Below are positions 43,332 through 50,680 of a stretch of 64,000 bases of DNA, in pieces. The stretch is from an uncultured Collinsella sp. (GTDB lineage: Bacteria; Actinomycetota; Coriobacteriia; Coriobacteriales; Coriobacteriaceae). The notes under the pieces were generated by a model. That model saw only the letters and a program-made list of their open reading frames with translations, searched no databases and was not told the DNA's origin. Every line of letters begins with the position of its first letter. Within the stretch, counting starts at the first letter, position 1. Where the stretch lies: positions 62,001 to 126,000 of the forward strand of contig CATXKN010000007.1 of assembly GCA_958370785.1 (NCBI GenBank), read 5' to 3'. The position numbers and the translations under genes were made by a program.

Positions 43332-44328
43332 CCATTTCGTCTAGAGCCCACTGAGGAATTTCTATTTGAAGAGATTTGTCGGGCTCGATATCTTCGATTC
43401 GCTTGTTGTAGTGGGCAAGAAGCCGTGCGACATTTAATCGAATTAGGCCTCGCTTGTAGAACGATAATTCTTCAATATTGATGCCGATAAACGATTCGAG
43501 CGCGATAACCTGTACGCGATTGCCGAGTCCCTCACTTTCGAACAGTCCGTAAGCGAAGGAAACTTTATCGTGGGGGACAACGACGATGGGCCGAATGCCA
43601 TTTCGAATGTTATCTCGGCATCGATCGGTCAATTTGGCCATTGGCGATACAGTCACATGAAATGCAGCATCATTGATTTGGAAATCGCCAGAACGGTCTG
43701 TCTGCTGGTCGGCGGCGTTTGAGTTGTCCTTTCCGATTTCTATGGTTGGAAATAACATCTCTAGTTTTGCACCTACCAGGTGCTGTGCGACGGTACCCGT
43801 TGGCTTATCGGACCGTAGGCTTGCTTCGGCTAGGATATCATCGACAATGACAGAAATTGGTTTTTGAAGATCGATTTCGACTTTGATTCTCTGCCGGTTA
43901 AAGAAATCGACCTGGATTCGCTCGACGAAGAAATTGGCGATTGCATTCGCAGCTTCAAGACGAGTGTCTTCGCAAGTGTCACTGGGTAGGGCGGAGTTGA
44001 TAATTGTGGCAAGTTCAAGCGCCATCGGGAGTGTACCGCGTGAGGTTCTGCCGCCCTCTGATGCGAAGGCACGCGTTTCCCCATGTCTGGCTAAAACTGT
44101 TTTGATGCATGCTCCACTTAGGCCTCGTACTTGGCTCCCCTTGTCCGATTGCACATAATCGTCGGTGAGCGGAAAACGGTTTTGCAACAGCTCGCTTATG
44201 CCTATGCCAACCGCCATGACGTTACGGTTGACATTGCCTCGCTTGTTGCGCTTGGATTCGTACCAGAGTTCAATGGCATCCAAGATGCCTTTATCGGGCT
44301 CGCTCAAGGAGCAATTGGTCGTTTCCAT
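43315..44328 (-). CDS. Predicted type II restriction endonuclease (DUF4928-like)
   Basis: 337 residues. I assign it by its partner and by resemblance to the DUF4928 group, which is typically paired with a cytosine methyltransferase. A possible nuclease core is SGDFQINDAAFHVTVSP (about residues 213-229), with an acidic residue followed by a strand. The N-terminus (MSELLQNRFPL region) and middle are helical. The codon pattern is more A/T-rich than the flanking met genes, a sign of transfer. It overlaps the methyltransferase by 38 bases and metH by 17. The recognition site is unknown. Confidence 0.72.
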   Translation of the reverse strand: METTNCSLSEPDKGILDAIELWYESKRNKRGNVNRNVMAVGIGISELLQNRFPLTDDYVQSDKGSQVRGLSGACIKTVLARHGETRAFASEGGRTSRGTLPMALELATIINSALPSDTCEDTRLEAANAIANFFVERIQVDFFNRQRIKVEIDLQKPISVIVDDILAEASLRSDKPTGTVAQHLVGAKLEMLFPTIEIGKDNSNAADQQTDRSGDFQINDAAFHVTVSPMAKLTDRCRDNIRNGIRPIVVVPHDKVSFAYGLFESEGLGNRVQVIALESFIGINIEELSFYKRGLIRLNVARLLAHYNKRIEDIEPDKSLQIEIPQWALDEMDAHGE

Positions 44329-45451
44329 TATTGTTCACCCCGTTCCTTGAAGACATGAGCGCGGGTTTGACTGCATTTTTTATAAGCCAAGTGACAACTG
44401 GCACGGCAACTGCATCGCCGAATGCGTAGCGAATCTGAGCATCCGAGAAGCCGCTAAACTGACATGAGTCAGCACCTTGGAGACGGGCATATTCAGTTCC
44501 AGTCATCCAGCGAACTTCTATCTTTCCGTTTTCGCATATAACGACTGCCTGTCTTGATGAGCCGCCGCGAGCCGTTCTTAGACATCCGGCAATTTCTTCT
44601 TCACGGATTTCCCAGCGCACAACGCCCGATCGCGTGCGACGGTAAGCAGTGCGAACAATTTTTTCTTTGGCATTTAAGAAGCGCTGAAGGCGCTCTGCTT
44701 GATGCGGTGCAAGTGAGTCGATAAATGCTTGTACTTGGTTTTTGTTCCACCAACGCTTGTCGTCCTCGGGAATATTTTCAACAACCGTTGCAAGGCCCGT
44801 CATGCGAAGTGGGCTCGGTTCGTTTAGGTGAGAGACGTGCGTAATGAGTGAAGGGTCGGAGTGAATCCAGGAGACCTTTTCAGGTCGAAGCGAGGAATCG
44901 AGTCGGCTGTTGGGAAGAGGGTTTTTTAATCCGACGACAAACATGCGGGGGCGTGACTGGGGAAGCCAGTGCCGTGCATCGATAAAATAAGCGTCGCATG
45001 AATAGCCTAAACGATTAAATTCCTGGCAAACGAGTCTAAAGTCATCACTGTTATTAGACGTGGCAAGGCCGATGACGTTTTCGAGAACAAGTGCCCGCGG
45101 GGCACGATCGCTCATTCCTTTGATGGCCTTAATAAAGCCAAAGAACGCACTGGATTCTTTGCCAGAGATAAGTCCCTCCCTGTTTCCCGCGAGAGATAAG
45201 TTTGTGCAAGGGCTTGACGCCCATGCGATGTCGGCTTGGGGTATTAGGTCGGGGTCGAGTGTGTGGACATCCTGCTCGACTAGATGCTCATCGCCCCAAC
45301 ACTGGCTGTACATGGCGCATTTAGTATGGTCTATGTCATTTGCCCAGATTGTTTTGATTCCGGCTTTTGCCATGCCGGCACGAGCCAAGCCAATGCCTGA
45401 AAAAAACTCAAGCGCGGTTAGTTGTGGCGAGAACTGCAGAATGTTGTGCAT
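44291..45451 (-). CDS. DNA cytosine-5 methyltransferase (Dcm-like)
   Basis: 386 residues. All key C5-methyltransferase motifs are present: I FFSGIGLARAG (16-26), IV with catalytic Cys82 in SSPC, VI ENV (E124), VIII QSRPRMF, and IX/X ending YAFGDAVAVPV. The variable region between VIII and IX is about 130 residues and should read the target. It protects DNA from the partner endonuclease. It is A/T-richer than its neighbours. It follows the methionine synthase activation gene by 109 bases, so the pair interrupts a met operon. Confidence 0.95.
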   Translation of the reverse strand: MHNILQFSPQLTALEFFSGIGLARAGMAKAGIKTIWANDIDHTKCAMYSQCWGDEHLVEQDVHTLDPDLIPQADIAWASSPCTNLSLAGNREGLISGKESSAFFGFIKAIKGMSDRAPRALVLENVIGLATSNNSDDFRLVCQEFNRLGYSCDAYFIDARHWLPQSRPRMFVVGLKNPLPNSRLDSSLRPEKVSWIHSDPSLITHVSHLNEPSPLRMTGLATVVENIPEDDKRWWNKNQVQAFIDSLAPHQAERLQRFLNAKEKIVRTAYRRTRSGVVRWEIREEEIAGCLRTARGGSSRQAVVICENGKIEVRWMTGTEYARLQGADSCQFSGFSDAQIRYAFGDAVAVPVVTWLIKNAVKPALMSSRNGVNNNGNDQLLLERAR

Positions 45452-45560
45452 GTACTGGCTTTCAGATAGTTGTTATTTGGCATCTTATGGTACTTGTTTG
45501 TGAGGACATCCGCTTACATACGGATGAGATTCCCTCGATACCGTGCCATCAATTGACATT

Positions 45561-46352
45561 TTATTCAGAATGCGAATAGCAGGTGGTGTGGGCGGCGCGG
45601 AAGCGACAGTGCTCGCGCATGCGGCAGATATTGCAGGTGGGGCGGCTCTGGGCGTCGTGGACCTCGCCGTCAAACAGACCAATCACCGCGGTCACGCTCT
45701 TGGTGGGCATGAGCAGGCTGGTGGGGGTGACGGTAAGTCCAATGAGGCGCGTGGCGTTGAGTGCATCCACGATCGAGCGCTGCGCCGTGAGCGGGCAGTC
45801 GCCATAGCCGGGACTGAAGCGCCAGTTGCCGGCGAGCCCGTGCGCAGCGGCTGCAGCCTTGACCTGCTGGTCCATCTGCTCGACGGCGGCCTCCACATAG
45901 GCAGAGCATGCGGCGTCGAGCACGGCGCCTTCCAGGGGTTGCTGGGCTCCGGTGGTTCGTAGACGGCGTTCGGCAGACATCCCGAGGGTGCAGGCCATGA
46001 GCGCCGCCAGGCGGGCGTCCTTAAGGTGGCGATAGATATCACGACCCCGCAGCTCAACATTAGTGCCGGTCAAGCGAATGCAAGGCTCGCCCTGTTCATC
46101 GACGCCCGTGGCATCGATGGCAAATACGCGGCGTACGCCACGGGGTTCAATGTCTAGCTCCAGACGCTCAACAACTAGCTCAATACGCTGCGACAGTTCG
46201 GGCTCAATCTGCTGGCCGCCGTAGCCCAGATACCGCAGCATCTCGGCACGGTCGACACGAGGGTGGTGGGCAGCGTCGATACGGTAAAGCGCCGGCGACG
46301 CAAGGTCGGCCGGCACTTCAACAACGGTTGTATCGACGTGCGGTTTTTCCAT
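45561..46352 (-). CDS. Methionine synthase activation (AdoMet-binding) domain protein
   Basis: 263 residues, corresponding to the C-terminal reactivation domain of full-length MetH. RFSPGYGDCPL (about 178-188) and the TPTSLLMPTKSVTAVIG segment form the AdoMet site. A C-terminal cysteine cluster CNICRMREHC is an unusual addition. It reductively remethylates oxidised cob(II)alamin. It overlaps metF by one base (TAATG). Its partner metH, lacking this domain, lies 2.2 kb downstream beyond the restriction-modification pair. Confidence 0.92.
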   Translation of the reverse strand: MEKPHVDTTVVEVPADLASPALYRIDAAHHPRVDRAEMLRYLGYGGQQIEPELSQRIELVVERLELDIEPRGVRRVFAIDATGVDEQGEPCIRLTGTNVELRGRDIYRHLKDARLAALMACTLGMSAERRLRTTGAQQPLEGAVLDAACSAYVEAAVEQMDQQVKAAAAAHGLAGNWRFSPGYGDCPLTAQRSIVDALNATRLIGLTVTPTSLLMPTKSVTAVIGLFDGEVHDAQSRPTCNICRMREHCRFRAAHTTCYSHSE

Positions 46353-47224
46353 TACCCCAGGCGCTCCATAATGGTCGCGGCGATTGCAGGACGGTTCATA
46401 GTGTACAGGTGCAGACCGTCGGCACCGTGCTCCTTAAGGTCGCAAAGCTGACGAGCAGCATAATCTACACCGGCTGCCTGCAGGCTCTCGGGGTCGTTCT
46501 CGTACTTGGCGAGGATCTTGATGACGGGGGATGGTAGCGACGCGCCGCACATAAAGACCATGCGGCTGATCTGCGACTTGCCCATAAACGGCATGATGCC
46601 CGTGGTGATAGGCACGGTGATGCCAGCCTTGTCGGCAAGCTCGCGGAAGCGGTAGAAGCACTCGTTATCAAAGAAGAGCTGTGTCACAAAGAAGCTTGCG
46701 CCGGCGTCTTGCTTTTGCTTGAGATACTCGACCGAGAGGTTGAGATCCTCGCAGGCAATGTGGCCCTCGGGGTAGGCTGCGGCGCCCACGCAAAAGCCGG
46801 CGTCGACGAGCTCGGGGATGAGGTCGCGGGCGTAGGCGTAGTCCGAGGCGGGCTTGTCGTCCTCGGTCGCGCCAGCGGGAAGATCACCACGCAGGGCCAG
46901 GATGTTTTCAACGCCGGCGGTGCGATACTCGTCGATCTTGGCGCCGATATCGGCGTGCGAGCGGCCCACGCAGGTAAGGTGTGCCACCGAGGGTGTATCG
47001 AATTCGCTCGTAATCATATGCGCGATGGGGGCGGTGGTGGCGCCGTTGCCCGAGCCGCCGGCCGAGCAGGTGACCGAGACAAAGCTCGGCGAAAGCTTGC
47101 ACAGATTGCCTGCCACCTCGCGAGCCGTGTCGAGGGTAAGCTCGCCCTTGGGCGGGAACATCTCAAACGAAACGGGTGCGGTGCCCTGGGATGCTGCCTG
47201 CTTAAAAACCTCGTCGACGCGCAT
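46352..47224 (-). CDS. metF: Methylenetetrahydrofolate reductase
   Basis: 290 residues, TIM-barrel flavoprotein. It reduces methylene-THF to methyl-THF, the methyl donor for MetH. PVSFEMFPPKG at the N-terminus carries the catalytic Glu; SVTCSAGGSG, HLTCVGRSH and LALRGDLP bind folate and FAD. The ATG at 47224 is chosen for AGAGGAG at 7 bases; the longer in-frame opening lacks one. It is the first gene of the leftward met operon. Confidence 0.95.
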   Translation of the reverse strand: MRVDEVFKQAASQGTAPVSFEMFPPKGELTLDTAREVAGNLCKLSPSFVSVTCSAGGSGNGATTAPIAHMITSEFDTPSVAHLTCVGRSHADIGAKIDEYRTAGVENILALRGDLPAGATEDDKPASDYAYARDLIPELVDAGFCVGAAAYPEGHIACEDLNLSVEYLKQKQDAGASFFVTQLFFDNECFYRFRELADKAGITVPITTGIMPFMGKSQISRMVFMCGASLPSPVIKILAKYENDPESLQAAGVDYAARQLCDLKEHGADGLHLYTMNRPAIAATIMERLG

Positions 47225-47373
47225 ATCGTGCTCCTCTAGAGACGTAATAGTGTGATGTGTTGTAAGGATTCTACAGCACCACTGTGTCACGGTGGAGTTT
47301 CACTCGCTATTTGGGGATACCAATCGAAAATGCTTTGCTATCGGCATTTCCTATAACAGAGCGGTCAATCTAG

Positions 47374-47429
47374 GATGGGGCTATAAAGACTGGTATCTGA
47401 TGCGAAATACCAGTTAATAGAGCCCCATC
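47374..47429 (+). promoter_or_regulatory. Hairpin in the glnN upstream region
   Basis: GATGGGGCT (47374-47382) pairs with AGCCCCATC (47421-47429), and ACTGGTAT (47389-47396) with ATACCAGT (47407-47414). The surrounding 430 bases between metF and glnN hold no gene. Another small stem CACCGC/GCGGTG lies about 20 bases before the glnN start. Confidence 0.5.
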
Positions 47430-47660
47430 TCAAATTGACTACCATTGACTACCCTTAAACTATGGGGAGAGGTCTGCAATTTATACAGTTGATTGGCTGT
47501 TGAGGGTGGCAACGCCGCCGCGATGCGTTAACCTCATTGATTGGTTTCGCGACAGCAACATAACGGTAATGTTGCGGAAACACGACGAGCCTAATCTATG
47601 ACTCGTTCGTTAGTAATCAACACCGCTTCTCACGCGGTGCCGATACGAAGGGAGTTCCGT

Positions 47661-49748
47661 ATGGCCGATCTTACTGACCGCTTCGGGACCATGGTGTTCT
47701 CTGAGGAAGTCATGAAGGACTACCTCCCCAAGGACATTTGGAAGCGCCTTGCTGCAACCCTCGAGGGCGGTGAGCCGCTCGACCTGGATGTGGCCAACGC
47801 CGTTGCCCACGCCATGAAGGTCTGGGCCATCTCCAAGGGCGCGACGCACTACGCACACTGGTTCCAGCCGCTTTCGGGCATTACTTCCGAGAAGCACGAC
47901 AGCTTCCTCGAGCCCAACCACGACGGCACCGCCATTACCAAGTTTACGGGCAAGAACCTCATCCAGGGCGAGCCCGATGCCTCCAGCTTCCCCAACGGCG
48001 GCTTGCGTGCCACCTTCGAGGCCCGTGGCTACACCGCCTGGGATCCCACCAGCCCCGCTTTTATCAAGGACGATGTCCTGTGCATCCCCACGGCTTTCTG
48101 CTCCTACACAGGCGAGGCCCTGGACAAGAAGACCCCGCTGCTGCGCTCCATGACCGCGCTCTCGCGTGAGTCCAAGCGCGTTTTGGCGCTGTTTGGTAAG
48201 ACCCCCAAGAAGGTCGTTCCTTCCGTGGGCGACGAGCAGGAGTACTTCCTGATCAAGAAGGACGCTTACCGCAAGCGCAAGGACCTGGTCATCACCGGCC
48301 GCACCCTCTTTGGTGCTGCTCCCTGCAAGGGCCAGGAGCTCGAGGAGCACTACTTTGGCGCTATCCGCCCCACCGTCTCGGCCTATATGAAGGACCTGGA
48401 CGATGAACTGTGGGCGCTTGGCATTCCCGCCAAGACCAAGCACAACGAGGTTGCTCCCTGCCAGCATGAGCTCGCCCCTGTCTATGGCGAGGTCAACGAG
48501 GCCATCGACCAGAATCTGGTCATGATGGAGAAGATGAAGCTCATCGCCTCCCGTCACGACTTGGTCTGCCTGCTGCACGAGAAGCCCTTCGAGGGCATCA
48601 ACGGTTCGGGCAAGCACAACAACTGGTCGCTTGGTACCGAGTCCGAGAACCTGCTCGATCCGGGCGACACCCCGCTCGACAACCTGCAGTTCATTGTCTT
48701 CCTCACCGCGGTGATCGAGGCCGTCGATAACTATCAGGAGCTCCTGCGTGCCTCCGTTGCCTCGGCCGGCAACGATCATCGTCTGGGCGCCAACGAGGCT
48801 CCTCCGGCGATTATGTCCATCTTCCTGGGCGACCAGCTTACCGAGGTCGTCGAGAAGATCATCGATGGCAAGGCTTCCGTCCATGCCACGCGCGGCGTGC
48901 TCGACCTGGGCGCCGATACCCTGCCCAAGTTGATGCAGGACAACACCGACCGCAACCGCACCTCCCCGTTTGCCTTCACGGGCAACAAGTTCGAGTTCCG
49001 TGCCTGCGGCTCCGAGCAGAACGTCTCCGACTCCAACCTGGTGCTCGATGCCGCCGTGGCCAAGTCGCTCAAGTCCTTCGCCGACGCGCTCGAGGGTACG
49101 CCCGAGGATGAGTTCCAGGACGCTGCGCTCGAGTACTGCAAGAAGGTCCTGACCGACCACCAGCGCATCCTGTTCTCCGGTGACGGCTACTCAGATGAGT
49201 GGCCCGTCGAGGCCGAGAAGCGCGGCCTTGCCAACAACAAGACCACGGCCGACGCCCTGCCCGCCTTTGTTTCCGATAAGGCTATCGCGCTCTTTGAGGA
49301 GACGGGCGTCCTGACCAAGGCCGAGGCCCAGTGCCGCTACGACTGCAAGCTCGAGAAGTACAACAAGCTCATGAACATCGAGGCCACCACGATGGTTCGC
49401 GAGGCGCGTCGTACCTATCGTCCGGTCATCACCGCCTATGCCACCAAGGTCGCTAAGGGCCTGGAGGCAATCCGCGCTGCCGGTGCCGATGCTGCCATGC
49501 AGTGCGAGCAGAACACGCTCAACAAGCTCTGCAACGGCATCACCGCCATCAACGACTCCATCAAGGCGCTCGACGCCGTGCATCAGAAGGCCGAGGCCCT
49601 CGATGGCCAGGAGCAGGCCAATGTGTATGCACACGAGGTCGTTCCCGCTATGGATACGCTGCGCGCCGCCGTGGACGCCATGGAGGAGATCGTGGCTGCC
49701 GACTACTGGCCGGTCCCGACCTACGACGACATCCTGTTCTACGTGTAG
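47661..49748 (+). CDS. glnN: Glutamine synthetase type III
   Basis: 695 residues, the long GSIII class, distinct from GlnA. It combines ammonia and glutamate using ATP. RNSTTP-like loops are replaced by class III motifs such as KHNEVAPCQHELAPVYGEVN (about 276-295) and NGSGKHNNWS. The ATG at 47661 (MADLTDRFG) is chosen because GAAGGGAG precedes it; the upstream in-frame ATG would add 21 residues. This fits a gut anaerobe; GSIII is common in Bacteroidetes, Firmicutes and some actinobacteria. Confidence 0.95.
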   Translation: MADLTDRFGTMVFSEEVMKDYLPKDIWKRLAATLEGGEPLDLDVANAVAHAMKVWAISKGATHYAHWFQPLSGITSEKHDSFLEPNHDGTAITKFTGKNLIQGEPDASSFPNGGLRATFEARGYTAWDPTSPAFIKDDVLCIPTAFCSYTGEALDKKTPLLRSMTALSRESKRVLALFGKTPKKVVPSVGDEQEYFLIKKDAYRKRKDLVITGRTLFGAAPCKGQELEEHYFGAIRPTVSAYMKDLDDELWALGIPAKTKHNEVAPCQHELAPVYGEVNEAIDQNLVMMEKMKLIASRHDLVCLLHEKPFEGINGSGKHNNWSLGTESENLLDPGDTPLDNLQFIVFLTAVIEAVDNYQELLRASVASAGNDHRLGANEAPPAIMSIFLGDQLTEVVEKIIDGKASVHATRGVLDLGADTLPKLMQDNTDRNRTSPFAFTGNKFEFRACGSEQNVSDSNLVLDAAVAKSLKSFADALEGTPEDEFQDAALEYCKKVLTDHQRILFSGDGYSDEWPVEAEKRGLANNKTTADALPAFVSDKAIALFEETGVLTKAEAQCRYDCKLEKYNKLMNIEATTMVREARRTYRPVITAYATKVAKGLEAIRAAGADAAMQCEQNTLNKLCNGITAINDSIKALDAVHQKAEALDGQEQANVYAHEVVPAMDTLRAAVDAMEEIVAADYWPVPTYDDILFYV

Positions 49749-49775
49749 GACTGGGACAGCATACCGTCACGGTTG

Positions 49776-49812
49776 AAAGCCGGGGTCCGCATCGCGCGGG
49801 CCCCGGCTTTTT
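49776..49812 (+). terminator. Terminator of glnN
   Basis: 15-bp stem AAAGCCGGGGTCCGC (49776-49790) / GCGGGCCCCGGCTTT (49796-49810), continuing into TTTTT. Confidence 0.92.
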
Positions 49813-49871
49813 GTTTGCGAGGGACGCTTTGGAGTCCGTTTTGCAACTGATTCGCCCGCGCAATAAGGGGT

Positions 49872-50092
49872 TGTGGGCAAAAAACGTCAAATATGAGTAC
49901 TGTCACAAGTCCTATAGCATTATCTTTTTGAAAAAAACGCAGAATTACGCAACATATATCCAAGTACTTGGCTGATAAACGCCTGCATTTCCTCCGCCGT
50001 AGGACGCTTGGCGTCCAAATTGTCTTCTGATGGCATGAAATCGCTGTTACTAAATTGGTAACAGTACTCATATTTGCTATTTTTTGCCCACA
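49872..50092. mobile_element. MITE-like element with 35-bp terminal inverted repeats
   Basis: Both ends read TGTGGGCAAAAAA, three variable bases, CAAATATGAGTACTGT, then YAC (49872-49906 and complement of 50058-50092), 31 of 35 identical. The 221-bp unit is A/T-rich, with no convincing gene inside (longest credible frame 30 codons at 49945-50037, minus). No clear target duplication is seen. Confidence 0.6.
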
Positions 50093-50126
50093 GGTCCTTG
50101 GATGACAGTGTGATTTAATGCCCTCG

Positions 50127-50213
50127 GGGTTCGAAACCCGGCGTATGGGTAGCAAAAAGCCCGCCACCGAATTGGTAACGGGCTTCTCAGATTCTGTGGT
50201 GCCCCCAGCGGGA
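50127..50213. repeat. Duplicated tRNA-Glu 3' end and terminator (remnant)
   Basis: An 87-bp stretch, beginning GGGTTCGAA and ending TGGTGCCCCCAGCGGGA, is repeated 188 bases downstream at 50315-50401. There it merges into the intact tRNA-Glu. The first copy stops inside the T arm, so it is a truncated tRNA. Both copies carry an AAAGCCCG/CGGGCTT hairpin that serves as tRNA terminator. Confidence 0.75.
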
Positions 50214-50384
50214 TGTCCGCGTGCGGCTGGCGCCGCCCGCTTTCGCTGCGTCGCTCCGCTCCTTGCGTGCTGCGCTGGAAAACGCTTCGCGTTTCCTCAG
50301 CTCCGCATCCTGTCGGGTTCGAATCCCGGCATATCGGTAGCAAAAAGCCCGTCACCGCGGGGGTAACGGGCTTCTTAATTTAAA

Positions 50385-50461
50385 TGGTGCCCCCAGCGGG
50401 ATTCGAACCCGCGATATCCACCTTGAAAGGGTGGCGTCCTTGGCCGCTAGACGATGGGGAC
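50385..50461 (-). tRNA. tRNA-Glu (anticodon UUC)
   Basis: 77 bases including encoded CCA. Acceptor GTCCCCA / TGGGGGC, D arm TCTAGCGGCCAAGGA, anticodon loop CTTTCAA and T arm GCGGGTTCGAATCCCGC are all regular. A CGGGCTT-type hairpin downstream (50345-50380 on the plus strand) terminates it. Confidence 0.96.
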
Positions 50462-50561
50462 AGCGGGAAAGAGTATAGCAGACTTTTTCGCCAGTTCGTA
50501 TATCGATGACAAACTGGAAAACCACCACACAGGAGCGGGCTTCTATTCCGATTTTCAAATA

Positions 50562-50616
50562 TCTCAATCTGTAACAGTACAACGACTTTTTACGGTCTAG
50601 ATGTTACAGATCGAGA
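50562..50616. repeat. Palindrome upstream of tRNA-Glu
   Basis: TCTCAATCTGTAACA (50562-50576) and TGTTACAGATCGAGA (50602-50616), 14 of 15 paired, spacer 25 nt. No gene is nearby other than tRNA-Glu and murT-gatD. Confidence 0.55.
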
Positions 50617-50639
50617 CAAACTACCGTGGCAGGTCAAAA

Positions 50640-50672
50640 CCACCACAAAGGTGCCTGTCCCCTTTGTGGTGG
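50640..50672. repeat. Palindromic repeat family A, copy 4 (inverted)
   Basis: Arms CCACCACAAAGG and CCTTTGTGGTGG with loop TGCCTGTCC, the complement of GGACAGGCA. It lies 8 bases beyond the stop of the leftward murT-gatD gene. Confidence 0.88.
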
Positions 50673-50680
50673 TTGAGGTG

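Noticed and set aside
45543..45962. Plus-strand frame opposite the methionine synthase activation gene
   Set aside because: The minus strand encodes the RFSPGYGD-containing activation domain, and the plus frame is a shadow.
49945..50037. 30-codon frame on the minus strand inside the MITE-like element
   Set aside because: The first residues look protein-like, but it is short, lacks a ribosome site and is closed soon after; kept only as part of the repeat element.
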